Notes under the pieces: model-generated
Seen by the model: the letters and a program-made list of their open reading frames with translations, nothing else
Told to the model about the DNA's origin: nothing
The model's database searches: none
NCBI GenBank assembly: GCA_934646185.1
Contig: CAKUEH010000032.1
Coordinates: 1 to 29,137, forward strand
Direction of reading: 5' to 3'
DNA length: 29,137 nucleotides
DNA from: an uncultured Oscillospiraceae bacterium
Lineage (GTDB): Bacteria; Bacillota; Clostridia; Oscillospirales; Oscillospiraceae
Shown here: positions 6,793-13,720 of the stretch, piece after piece
How the letters are laid out: each line of letters starts with the position of its first letter
How positions within the stretch are numbered: the stretch's first letter is position 1
Made by a program: the position numbers and the translations under genes

Positions 6793-7671
6793 TCAAATGC
6801 TTCTGACGTTCTCGTCCGCAAGGAAAAACAGCGCCAGCGCGCCGGGGCCGACGTGCGAGCCGGTCACGGGCTCATAGTCGACCATCAGGATTTCCTTGGG
6901 CGGCTTGCTGCTGCGGCGGAGCATGGACGCGAGGATCTGCGCATCGGGCGCGCAGTCGGCATGGGCGATGCCGACAGTCTGCTCCTGCGCGTCCACGACA
7001 AGCTCCTCATACCGCCTGGCAATGGCCTCGACAGCGCGCTGCCGCCCGCGGAGCTTGGCAAAGCAGACGATCTTTCCCTGCGGGTCGCCCTTCAGAAGCG
7101 GCTTGATCTGCAGGACGGTCCCGACGGCGGCCTCCAGATTGGACAGGCGGCCCGTCCGGCGCAGATAGCGCAGATCGTCGACGGTAAAGATCTGCGCCAT
7201 GCGGTGGCGCAGCGCGCGGAGCGTCTTATAGGTTTCCTCGATGCCCATTCCCTCGCGGCGGCAGTCTGCCGCGCGCATGACGAGCAGCCCCTCGCCCAGC
7301 GACGCACTGTAGGTGTCGACCAGAAGGAGCTTCCGGTCCGGGAATTCCTCGCGCAGCTGCCGCGCGGCGATCTGGCCGGAGGCATACGAGCCGCTGATGC
7401 CGGAGGACATGCTGACAAACAGAACATCCTCACCGCCATCCAGCATCGGCGTCAGCACATCGATATAGCGCTGCGGCGGGATCTGCGAGGTCGTGACCTT
7501 CACGCCGCTGCGCATCTGCGCGTAAAAATCCTTCGCGTCGAAGGTCGTCAGATCCATGCAGGCCTGCTCGCCCTTCCCGCTCTGGAAGGTATAGGGAATC
7601 ACGGTGATCTGTTCCGAGAGCAGGTAGCCGGTCGGAAGATTTGCGGATGTATCGGTAACGATTCTGAACAT
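6793..7671 (-). CDS. DegV family fatty-acid-binding protein
   Basis: A 292-aa protein beginning FRIVTDTSANLP, the classic DegV start in which T-D-(S/T)-(S/T) lines the lipid head-group pocket. Other marks are TSQIPPQRYIDVLTPMLDGGEDVLFVSMSSGISGSY (the pocket serines after SSGISG) and DDLRYLRRTGRLSN in the C-terminal domain. DegV/FakB proteins bind fatty acids; FakB members present them to the FakA kinase for phospholipid synthesis. No FakA is present here, so FakB activity is inference. The ATG at 7671 has a weak site (AAAGAAG) but a strong promoter upstream. It is divergent from the DUF1836 gene. Confidence 0.92.
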   Translation of the reverse strand: MFRIVTDTSANLPTGYLLSEQITVIPYTFQSGKGEQACMDLTTFDAKDFYAQMRSGVKVTTSQIPPQRYIDVLTPMLDGGEDVLFVSMSSGISGSYASGQIAARQLREEFPDRKLLLVDTYSASLGEGLLVMRAADCRREGMGIEETYKTLRALRHRMAQIFTVDDLRYLRRTGRLSNLEAAVGTVLQIKPLLKGDPQGKIVCFAKLRGRQRAVEAIARRYEELVVDAQEQTVGIAHADCAPDAQILASMLRRSSKPPKEILMVDYEPVTGSHVGPGALALFFLADENVRSI

Positions 7672-7706
7672 GACGTAGCTTCTTTCTTGATGTAATCTTC
7701 GATATT

Positions 7707-7735
7707 AGATTATCATATTTTATGTGCAATGTCAA
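7707..7735 (-). promoter_or_regulatory. Promoter of the DegV gene
   Basis: On the minus strand: consensus -35 TTGACA (7730-7735), 17-bp AT-rich spacer, -10 TAATCT (7707-7712). Confidence 0.8.
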
Positions 7736-7760
7736 TTCATCTTTTGGGTCCGATTTTCTC

Positions 7761-7788
7761 TTGCATTTTTTACCGGATGTGATATACT
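7761..7788 (+). promoter_or_regulatory. Promoter of the DUF1836 gene
   Basis: -35 TTGCAT (7761-7766), 16-bp spacer, -10 TATACT (7783-7788). Confidence 0.65.
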
Positions 7789-7812
7789 TGATCCTGAAAG
7801 GTGTGTGCAGCC

Positions 7813-8418
7813 ATGAATTTTGACAATGATCTGGTCGTCGGCAAGCTCCGGCGCTGGGAAAAGTATCTTGCGGCCTACCGGCTGCCGGAATGGGACGCCA
7901 TTCCGGATTTCGGCCTTTACATGGAGCAGGTCGTGCAGCTTCTGAAGCAATATCTTGACTATCTGCCGCCCGAGCTCAAGCAGACGGAGCCCATCACGGC
8001 GGCGGCCATCAACAACTACGTGCGCACGAAGCTGCTGCCCGAGCCGCGCAAAAAGCGGTATTACCGCATTCACATCGCGTATCTCATCATGATCTGTACG
8101 CTCAAGCAGAGCCTGCGGCTGTCGATGCTGCCGGCGCTCCTGCCGGGCGATCTGCCGGAAGAGGACGTCAAGACGGCCTACGCCGCCTTCGCCCTGCGCC
8201 ACCGGCACTGCGCAAAATACTTTCTCGAGCAGGTCCGGCTGACAGCCGCCGCCATGTTCGACCGCGAGGTCACAACGGAGCTGAACGTCCGCGACACGCC
8301 GGAGATGATCGTCTCCGCCGCGATCCTGAGCGGCTTTACGAATCTGTTCGCGGAAAAGCTCGTTCTGCTGGAGGGCAAGACCCTCGCCGACGGCGGAAGC
8401 ATCGAGGTACGAAAATAA
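7813..8418 (+). CDS. DUF1836 domain protein
   Basis: A 201-aa protein with the DUF1836 core in its first half: LYMEQVVQLLKQYLDYL, then ITAAAINNYVRTKLLPEP, then KKRYYRIHIAYLIMICTLKQ. The core is MerR-like in feel (an N-terminal winged-helix-like region with INNYV-K-x-x-L-I-P-x-P), so DNA binding is likely but unproven. The C-terminal half is helical. The ATG at 7813 is chosen from AAAGGTG about 10 nt before it; the in-frame GTG at 7801 overlaps that site. The divergent DegV gene is a plausible target or partner. Confidence 0.88.
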   Translation: MNFDNDLVVGKLRRWEKYLAAYRLPEWDAIPDFGLYMEQVVQLLKQYLDYLPPELKQTEPITAAAINNYVRTKLLPEPRKKRYYRIHIAYLIMICTLKQSLRLSMLPALLPGDLPEEDVKTAYAAFALRHRHCAKYFLEQVRLTAAAMFDREVTTELNVRDTPEMIVSAAILSGFTNLFAEKLVLLEGKTLADGGSIEVRK

Positions 8419-8422
8419 ACCA

Positions 8423-8457
8423 GAGCCGGCGTTCCGATCTGTCTGGAACGCCGGCTC
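8423..8457 (+). terminator. Terminator of the DUF1836 gene
   Basis: A perfect 13-bp stem (8423-8435 with 8445-8457) and 9-nt loop, 5 nt after the stop. There is no good U-tract, so it could also act as a 3'-end stabiliser. Confidence 0.65.
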
Positions 8458-8480
8458 CGGCCATATCTCGACAAACTCAC

Positions 8481-8646
8481 CCAAGGCTCCCCTTGGGTCT
8501 AAGGGGAGCTGGCGCGAAGCGCCTGAGGGGATCCGAATGCCGCAGATCTCGAAGCACGCTGAATTCTGCTATCTATCCCCTTCGTCATTTGCTTCGCAAA
8601 TGACACCTCCCCTTACCATGCAGGGCATGGCAAGGGGAGGCTTTGC
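8481..8646. repeat. Palindromic repeat element, AGGCTCCCC family (copy B)
   Basis: An intergenic element of about 165 bp made of nested hairpins: 8-bp CTCCCCTT/AAGGGGAG arms at 8487-8508, a small GGCGC/GCGCC stem at 8511-8523, GTCATTTG/CAAATGAC at 8584-8604, and a long interrupted stem at 8607-8639. The outer ends are inverted copies of each other (AAGGCTCCCCTT and CAAGGGGAGGCTT). Bases 8501-8533 match, over 33 bp, the reverse complement of 16748-16780 inside the prophage. It separates two convergent genes and carries no reading frame. It behaves like a non-autonomous repeat. Confidence 0.8.
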
Positions 8647-8654
8647 TTTTATCC

Positions 8655-9329
8655 TCACACAAACTTGATCGTCAGTGCAATGAAGATCTGCGCCATATAA
8701 TACAGCACGTGCAGGACTGCGTTGCGGTAGGGGCTGTCGTTTTTGCCGAAGGAGAGCACGACCAGCATATTGTCGCTCGTGGAGAAGCAGATGCCGCCGA
8801 CGAAGAACAGAAACAGCGCCCGGCTGGATTCGATGAACGCGCCCGTCGCCGCGCAGGCCGTCATGAACAGGACACCGCCGATATACAGCACGCCGAGCGG
8901 CGTGATCTTGCCCGCGCGCACCTCCTTGGCGTATGCGTAAAAGCAGGCCGCGCCCAGTGCCACCACCGCGATGGGGATCGCATACAGCCACGCGCCCGGG
9001 CAGAGCGCCAGAATTGCGAGGATATAGGCAACGTGCCCCAGGAAAAACGACACGGAGCCCGCGGCAAAGAACAGCCTGTGCAGCTTTTCCGATAAAAACC
9101 GCAGCGCCAGCAGCAGATCGCCCAGCATGCCAAGCGTCAGGCCCGCCACAACATACCAGGCGTACACGCTCGGCCCCGTCTTCCGCAGCTCCAGCAGTCC
9201 CAGCAGCACGAACACCACCGACGCCATGGTCTTGAGCACGACCGACGAAACGTCGCGCCGCTTATATGAGCGCATGATGAACAGCGTCTCCAAAACCGCG
9301 CCCGCGCTGATGAGCAGGATCTCCAGCAT
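8655..9329 (-). CDS. YhhN/TMEM86-like (lysoplasmalogenase family) membrane protein
   Basis: A 224-aa protein with seven to eight hydrophobic helices. Family marks are LGMLGDLLLALRFL and FFLGHVAYILAIL in the middle, and GGICFSTSDNMLVVLSF near the end, where the polar D and S residues sit in the membrane. Eukaryotic TMEM86B cleaves vinyl-ether lysophospholipids; bacterial YhhN is a distant relative. Plasmalogens occur in Clostridia, so a lipid role is reasonable, but the activity is inferred. The ATG at 9329 follows GGAAAGGGGAGAGGCGG. Its promoter overlaps the end of the prophage amidase gene. Its terminator is probably the repeat at 8481-8646. Confidence 0.8.
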   Translation of the reverse strand: MLEILLISAGAVLETLFIMRSYKRRDVSSVVLKTMASVVFVLLGLLELRKTGPSVYAWYVVAGLTLGMLGDLLLALRFLSEKLHRLFFAAGSVSFFLGHVAYILAILALCPGAWLYAIPIAVVALGAACFYAYAKEVRAGKITPLGVLYIGGVLFMTACAATGAFIESSRALFLFFVGGICFSTSDNMLVVLSFGKNDSPYRNAVLHVLYYMAQIFIALTIKFV

Positions 9330-9367
9330 CCGCCTCTCCCCTTTCCGCGTTTTCTTTCTTCCCGTCT

Positions 9368-9397
9368 ATTTTACCATGTCCGCCGCGCCGCTGTCAA
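9368..9397 (-). promoter_or_regulatory. Promoter of the YhhN-like gene at the host/prophage junction
   Basis: On the minus strand: -35 TTGACA (9392-9397), 18-bp spacer, -10 TAAAAT (9368-9373). The -35 covers the stop codon of the phage amidase (9394-9396), so the junction lies at or very near here. Confidence 0.75.
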
Positions 9398-10077
9398 CGC
9401 CGCGCCTGATCGTATTCGTACAGCAGCTTCGCCACGGCCTCGCGTGTAATCGGCTGCTGCCAGCCAAAGTTGCCAGCGCTGTCGCCGGTGAAAACGCCGG
9501 CCTGTTTGGCCCACTCGGCGGCCTCCCGCGCCCAGTCGGACGGATGGTCGCCCGTGCCCTTCAGAGAAAGCAGCTCCTCCTTTGTCATCTCCATCACCTC
9601 CATGACCTGCCGCTTGAACGCATGCCAGGCGTTCTCGTCGTCCACCCACATCGCAGGGCACCGCTTACTGACCACATCGTAATGCCGCAGCACGTTTTCG
9701 ATCGGGATGCCGTATCTGCGCATCAGTTTTCTTGTCAGCAGCGCCGCGTTCGCGACGACCGCGTCCTCCAGCCAGTACCGCCCCGCGTCATACCGGCAGC
9801 ACATTTCGATGGAGATCGAGTTGCCGTTATGGCAGCGCGGATGCTTCTGCGTATAGACGCCCGCCGTGCCGACCGACCACGCTGTGTCCTCGTCGCCGAT
9901 CGACTGCAGCCAGCCGTTCCGATCGACAAAATAATGCGCCGAGGCCCCGCGCGGGGATTCAAAATACCGGAGATTCCCCGCGGCGGAGTCGTTGCGCCCA
10001 GCCGTGTAGTGCAGCACCAGAAACTCGATGCGCGCGCGGCGGCCCTTCGTGTAATTACTCGGATGCGCCGTCGTCAT
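9394..10077 (-). CDS. Phage endolysin: N-acetylmuramoyl-L-alanine amidase (Amidase_2) with C-terminal SLH-like region
   Basis: It cuts the amide bond between MurNAc and the peptide stem to release phage. The 227-aa product has an Amidase_2 domain (about residues 15-150). Zinc ligands are His23 in FLVLHYTAG and the His and Cys of LRHYDVVSKRCP, eight residues apart as in T7 lysozyme. GNSISIEMCCRY is the usual central strand. The last 50 residues (WAREAAEWAKQAGVFTGD..., then PITREAVAKLLYEYDQ) resemble a single S-layer-homology unit for wall binding. The ATG at 10077 overlaps the holin-like gene by 23 nt. The longer frame to 10122 adds an arginine-rich run and is unlikely. Confidence 0.92.
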   Translation of the reverse strand: MTTAHPSNYTKGRRARIEFLVLHYTAGRNDSAAGNLRYFESPRGASAHYFVDRNGWLQSIGDEDTAWSVGTAGVYTQKHPRCHNGNSISIEMCCRYDAGRYWLEDAVVANAALLTRKLMRRYGIPIENVLRHYDVVSKRCPAMWVDDENAWHAFKRQVMEVMEMTKEELLSLKGTGDHPSDWAREAAEWAKQAGVFTGDSAGNFGWQQPITREAVAKLLYEYDQARR

Positions 10078-10294
10078 GCCGTGTATCCGCGCCGCTCTGC
10101 AGCTTCTGCGCCTGCGTCCCAAAATAAAACGCGATGACCGTCGTGTAGATCATCATAAAGTCCTGGCTGACCTCGCCTCTGACCGCCTGACAGGCGAAGA
10201 CCGCCGTCAGCGCCAGCGTCACGATCGACTTGACCGTCAGCAGATTTTCAATGCGCTTCAAAAACTGTTCCATACTTCGCGAAACTCCTTTCAT
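10055..10294 (-). CDS. Holin-like phage protein
   Basis: A 79-aa protein with two hydrophobic stretches (about residues 20-37, VKSIVTLALTAVFACQAV, and 44-58, MMIYTTVIAFYFGTQ) and a polar tail. The T-V-I-A-F-Y-F-G-T-Q ending is frequent in small phage membrane proteins of Firmicutes. It sits directly before the amidase, as holins do. ATG 10294 is coupled to the upstream stop (ATGA). An internal ATG (MEQFLK) is preceded by AAAGGAG, so a second, shorter product is possible, as in dual-start holins. Confidence 0.75.
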   Translation of the reverse strand: MKGVSRSMEQFLKRIENLLTVKSIVTLALTAVFACQAVRGEVSQDFMMIYTTVIAFYFGTQAQKLQSGADTRHDDGASE

Positions 10295-10611
10295 GTCACG
10301 ATCTCCCATTCGGCGACCTCGCGGGCGATGCGCTCGATGAACGAATTGCCGCGCAGCGCCTTGTACGCCTTGTATTCATAGAGAAAATTCTCATATTCAT
10401 ACTGCCGGATGGTTTTCTCTTCCCTGTGCTTATAATATGCCGCCAGCATGTCCGCGCGCAGCATGCATTTCTGCCCCTCCCGGATCGCGCTGAGCCCGAA
10501 CAGCCGCTCGCGCACGGGCTTTGCCAGAAGCAGCAGCAGGCTCAGCACGGACCCGAGCCCGCTGCACACGCTCACGAGCGCGAAAAACGCGCCCGTCTGC
10601 TCCGCGCTCAT
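10291..10611 (-). CDS. Membrane-anchored phage protein in the lysis cluster
   Basis: A 106-aa protein with one N-terminal hydrophobic helix (about residues 8-28, ending LLLLLAKPVRERL) and a charged tail rich in Tyr, Lys and Glu (YYKHREEKTIRQYEYENF). I recall similar proteins beside holins in other clostridial prophages, without a known function; it may be a second holin or a regulator. GGAAGGAG lies before the ATG at 10611. It overlaps its neighbours by 4 nt on both sides, so it is translated as part of the lysis block. Confidence 0.75.
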   Translation of the reverse strand: MSAEQTGAFFALVSVCSGLGSVLSLLLLLAKPVRERLFGLSAIREGQKCMLRADMLAAYYKHREEKTIRQYEYENFLYEYKAYKALRGNSFIERIAREVAEWEIVT

Positions 10612-10823
10612 TGCATCGCTCCTTCCGCCGCCTCCAGCAGCGCGGCCAGCTCCGGCAGCAGCGCTTCGACCGTCTTTTTCGCCGCTGCCCCGAGCGCCGC
10701 ATAGCTCTGCGCAAAGCGCCTGAGCACCGGCAGCAGCGCCGCCAGCTTTTCTGACGCGCCGGGATCCAGCGCGGCGAGCCGCGCTTTGATCCGCGTGAGC
10801 AGTTCCCGTTCCAGTCTCGTCAT
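10608..10823 (-). CDS. Small helical phage protein (71 aa)
   Basis: A 71-aa alanine- and leucine-rich helical product (MTRLERELLTRIKARL, later TVEALLPELAALLEAAEGAMQ) with no membrane helix. The start at 10823 has GGAGGAGGCGCTGGC before it. The stop overlaps the next start (ATGA), and the ATG overlaps the preceding stop the same way. The family is not recognised. Its place between fibre genes and the lysis block suggests an accessory virion or lysis role. Confidence 0.65.
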   Translation of the reverse strand: MTRLERELLTRIKARLAALDPGASEKLAALLPVLRRFAQSYAALGAAAKKTVEALLPELAALLEAAEGAMQ

Positions 10824-11146
10824 GCCAGCGCCTCCTCCAGCTCCCGCAGTGCGTTCTCCAGCTGCGTACAGCCGCCCATTTTGATCGTGAGCGTTCCGTC
10901 CCGGTTGTCCGTGATCGGGCCCGCGACACAGTAGCCGGAGCAGTCCCGCTCCTGCACCGCTTCGCCCGTACCGTCTTCGCGCCGCACGATGGCCCAGTGC
11001 AGCCCGTCGGTGAACAGCTGCGCGGCCTGCGCATACGGCATGGCGAGCGTGATCGTTTTTGACGCGCGCCCATCCCACTCGCGGTCGATCTGCTTCCCGC
11101 AGAACCGCGCGGGATATTCCGTCCCGTTTACCTTCAGATATTCCAT
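10820..11146 (-). CDS. Phage protein, possible distal tail/fibre-associated (108 aa)
   Basis: A 108-aa mixed alpha/beta protein starting MEYLKVNGTEYPARF with later SKTITLAMPYAQAAQLF and DNRDGTLTIKMGG. It has a strong ribosome site (GAGGAGGGGAGAT). The look is that of small beta-rich phage tail accessory proteins found after fibre genes in Firmicutes phages. No catalytic motif or membrane helix is seen. Function is not assigned. Confidence 0.75.
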   Translation of the reverse strand: MEYLKVNGTEYPARFCGKQIDREWDGRASKTITLAMPYAQAAQLFTDGLHWAIVRREDGTGEAVQERDCSGYCVAGPITDNRDGTLTIKMGGCTQLENALRELEEALA

Positions 11147-11157
11147 ATCTCCCCTCC

Positions 11158-12153
11158 TCAGAAGCAGAAGCCGAAGGCCACGCCATTAGAGTTGTTGGCT
11201 CCACTCGTGTCCGGTTCTGCAGGCTGGTAGGCAGACGTGCCGAAATTCTCTCCGTCGGATTTGTACGGAGACCGCGTCCACCACTTCTGGTAGGAGCCGT
11301 TCCGATTTTTGGTGGCTGTGTTTCCGGCCTGATAATAATCGTACCGTGTTCCCTCGCCAGCATAGGAAAATCTGTTGGTTCCGAAAACCTCGACCTCGCT
11401 CAGCAGGAACAGCTTGTCCGCAGTGGTTTCGATGGTGGCGCTCGTGTTGCCTGCCGACGTCAGCTTGTTCACCTCGCGGATGCCGTTCTGTACCTCCGTC
11501 GGCATCAGCGCCAGAATCGCAGGCAGATGCGTCGTGCGCATTGCGCACCCCTTCCATCCGCCTACGTTCGTGTTCGCGGCGTTCATGGCATAGGTCGTTG
11601 CATAGCAGTCATGCATCTGGAATGTCAGCGGGGCCGTACCGGAGCCGTCTGCGTACGGGTCATGGTTCTTGCCGATGATATCGATCTGATAGTCTGTTCC
11701 GCCGATGGTCATGGTCTTGCTGTTGCCCACGATCCAGGTGCTCGGAACAGCCCCGGTCTGGCAGGCCTCCGCGATCTGCGCCCAGCTGTTCTCCGCAAAT
11801 GTATCAGAGAGAATACTTGCATCCAGCGTCTGTGTCCCGATCATGATCGACTCCGTTTTGCTGTTGCCGTTCAGCGAAGCCGTCACGCTCCACTCGCCCG
11901 CCTCGGAGAGCTCCAGCGTACACGTGCCGTCCGTGCCCGCCGTCCCGCTGACGGTTTTGGAGCCCTTCGTGGCTGTGACCGCCGCACCTGCGCTCGTCGT
12001 GACGATGAGCTGCGGCGTGATGCCGGTCTCGATCGCCTGAATGGCCGACACGAAGCCCGCCGGGTACACCAGCTGCGCAGCCGTGCCGCCCTTCGCGCGG
12101 ATCGCGTCGGCGACCGCCGTCAGGTCAGCCGTGTTTGTCAGATATTCCGCCAT
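11158..12153 (-). CDS. Phage tail/fibre protein with bacterial Ig-like segment and DUF6273 C-terminal domain
   Basis: A 331-aa protein. Residues 1-45 (LTAVADAIRAKGGTAAQLVYPAGF) are a common N-terminal adaptor of Firmicutes phage fibres. Residues about 48-110 are an Ig/carboxypeptidase-regulatory-like beta domain (ATKGSKTVSGTAGTDGTCTLELSEAGEW). The remainder matches DUF6273: WIVGNSKTMTIGGTDYQIDIIG, KWWTRSPY and the terminal GVAFGFCF. DUF6273 is thought to be a C-type-lectin/formylglycine-enzyme-like fold used in surface binding. It is probably the host-recognition tip. No reverse transcriptase or template repeat for diversification is nearby. The start overlaps the collagen-like gene's stop (TGATG). 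Confidence 0.82.
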   Translation of the reverse strand: MAEYLTNTADLTAVADAIRAKGGTAAQLVYPAGFVSAIQAIETGITPQLIVTTSAGAAVTATKGSKTVSGTAGTDGTCTLELSEAGEWSVTASLNGNSKTESIMIGTQTLDASILSDTFAENSWAQIAEACQTGAVPSTWIVGNSKTMTIGGTDYQIDIIGKNHDPYADGSGTAPLTFQMHDCYATTYAMNAANTNVGGWKGCAMRTTHLPAILALMPTEVQNGIREVNKLTSAGNTSATIETTADKLFLLSEVEVFGTNRFSYAGEGTRYDYYQAGNTATKNRNGSYQKWWTRSPYKSDGENFGTSAYQPAEPDTSGANNSNGVAFGFCF

Positions 12154-13340
12154 CAGAAGCTCCCTCCATTCGCATTGTCAATCGCCGCAATCGCCCACGC
12201 GCCGCCTACCACACGCAGGAATTTGCCGTTGTCGGATGCCGTCACGGCGGGCACCTCACGGACTGTGACGGCGCCCGTCTGGCCGTTGACGCTCGTGACA
12301 GGATAGGGCGGCGGGTTCTGCGCGCTGTACTGCGCCTCGTTGCGCACCTTCCCAAGTCCGACATCCCCCTTGGCGATCTCGACCGCGCCTGTTTTGCCGT
12401 TGACGGACGTGACGGGAGCGTCCGTCAGATAATCCGTGCCGGGTGTGGCGGCGCTGACGCCGCCCGCACCGTCGCCCTTCAGCATGCCGCTCGCCGTGAT
12501 CCTGTTCTGCTTTCCGCTCAGGTCGACCAGCGCAGCCGCGTCTTCCGCGATCTCCTGCTTATCGGCCTGCGTAAAATAGTCCGTCCCCTTGACCGGCGTC
12601 TTGCCAGCCGGGCCCTGCGGCCCCTCCGGGCCGGTCTGGCCGGTCTCACCTTTTGGCCCCTGCGCGCCGGTCTCGCCCTTTGCACCGTCTGCACCGGGAT
12701 CGCCCTTCGGGCCCTGCGCGCCCGTCTCGCCCTTGTCGCCTTTTTCGCCCTTTGCGCCCTGAAGCGGCCCATTGTTGACCCAGCTTTCCGTCACGCCGTC
12801 AAAAATATAAATGTCATACGGCTCCGACGCACCGACGCCATAGGCGTCGCCTGCCGCCGGCGTCTGTACGGACGCTTCCAGCGCGGAGACCGTCTCATAG
12901 TATCCCCTGACCAGGAAACCTGCGCCAGTCTCGCCCTGCGGGCCCTGTGCGCCCGTTTCCCCTTTGGGGCCGCGCTCACCGGGATCTCCCTTCGGGCCGC
13001 GTTCGCCGGTCTCGCCCTGCGGGCCCTGCGCGCCCGTTTCGCCCTTCGGGCCCTGCGGGCCGGTCGCGCCCGTTTCGCCCCGTGCGCCCGTTTCGCCCTT
13101 CGGCCCCTGCGCGCCGGTCTCGCCTTTCGGGCCCTGCGCGCCGGTGTCGCCCTTCTCGCCCCGCGCGCCGGTCTCGCCCTGCGGGCCCTGCGGCCCCACG
13201 ACTGCGCCCAGATCCATGACGCTGCCATCCGTCAGCGTAAAGACGAGCCGTCCGGCGTCCGTGACCTCCGCCGCCTTCACGCCTCTCGAGATCAGTCCGC
13301 CGATCGTCACCGTAACTGCATTTGGAATCTCTACCCGCAT
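12153..13340 (-). CDS. Collagen-like phage tail fibre
   Basis: A 395-aa protein. The N-terminus (residues 1-48) is a beta-rich attachment segment with GGLISRGVKAAEVTDAGRLVF. Two runs of Gly-X-Y triplets (about residues 49-140 and 194-248) of the GPQGETG, GPKGET and GEKGD type follow, predicted to form a rigid triple helix. A globular insert between them contains YYETVSALEASVQTPAAGDAYGVG and IYIFDGVTESWVNNGPLQ, a phage carbohydrate-module-like signature. The C-terminal part repeats TPGTDYL and VTSVNGKTGAVEI blocks. A trimeric fibre shaft is the natural reading. The repeats make several other frames appear open here. Confidence 0.92.
   Translation of the reverse strand: MRVEIPNAVTVTIGGLISRGVKAAEVTDAGRLVFTLTDGSVMDLGAVVGPQGPQGETGARGEKGDTGAQGPKGETGAQGPKGETGARGETGATGPQGPKGETGAQGPQGETGERGPKGDPGERGPKGETGAQGPQGETGAGFLVRGYYETVSALEASVQTPAAGDAYGVGASEPYDIYIFDGVTESWVNNGPLQGAKGEKGDKGETGAQGPKGDPGADGAKGETGAQGPKGETGQTGPEGPQGPAGKTPVKGTDYFTQADKQEIAEDAAALVDLSGKQNRITASGMLKGDGAGGVSAATPGTDYLTDAPVTSVNGKTGAVEIAKGDVGLGKVRNEAQYSAQNPPPYPVTSVNGQTGAVTVREVPAVTASDNGKFLRVVGGAWAIAAIDNANGGSF
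12600..13196 (-). repeat. Collagen-coding 9-bp repeat tracts
   Basis: Two tracts (about 12600-12760 and 12925-13196) of imperfect 9-bp units coding Gly-X-Y triplets. Units vary mainly at third positions. Such tracts can change length by slippage or recombination. Confidence 0.85.
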
Positions 13341-13349
13341 ACCCGCACC

Positions 13350-13697
13350 TCACTCTGCCGCCGCGCGGTTGTCCCGCGCAAGCGTTGTTTTATCGCCGTG
13401 CGTATACAAAATATCATAGAAATACGCACCCTTCGGAAATTTCGCGCTGACCGTATCGTCAAACGTCAGCTTTGCCTGCCCGTCCGTCACGCTGTCAAAC
13501 TGAAACGTGTGTACCGGCGCGTGTGCTTCGTCGAAAAAGCGGATCGTCAGACTGTCGGACGCGCCGACGACGACCGCCTCGCCGTCCTGGTCGCGCAGCT
13601 CCAGCGCCAGCGTCACGGAGAACGTATCCCCCGCGTACCAGCGCAGCACGCCGCCCGCGATGCGCGGGCTCGGCTTTGCAGCCGGAAGTTTTGCCAT
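13350..13697 (-). CDS. Phage baseplate/fibre-associated protein (115 aa)
   Basis: A 115-aa beta-rich protein with GGVLRWYAGDTFSVTLALELRD, later IRFFDEAHAPVHTFQF and KGAYFYDILYTHGD. This is the style of small Ig-like phage proteins coded before fibres in Firmicutes phages (BppU-like N-terminal domains), but I cannot name the family. GGAGGGAGGAAGAACG precedes the ATG. It is probably a fibre attachment protein for the collagen-like product that follows 9 bp later. Confidence 0.75.
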   Translation of the reverse strand: MAKLPAAKPSPRIAGGVLRWYAGDTFSVTLALELRDQDGEAVVVGASDSLTIRFFDEAHAPVHTFQFDSVTDGQAKLTFDDTVSAKFPKGAYFYDILYTHGDKTTLARDNRAAAE

Positions 13698-13720
13698 CGT
13701 TCTTCCTCCCTCCGGCCTCT

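Noticed and set aside
11158..12153. Diversity-generating retroelement target
   Set aside because: A DUF6273 tip could be a target, but no reverse transcriptase, template repeat or near-identical variable copy was found in the window.
12600..13196. Regular short repeats that might suggest a CRISPR array
   Set aside because: The unit is 9 bp and in frame with Gly-X-Y codons; there are no spacers of constant length and no cas genes.
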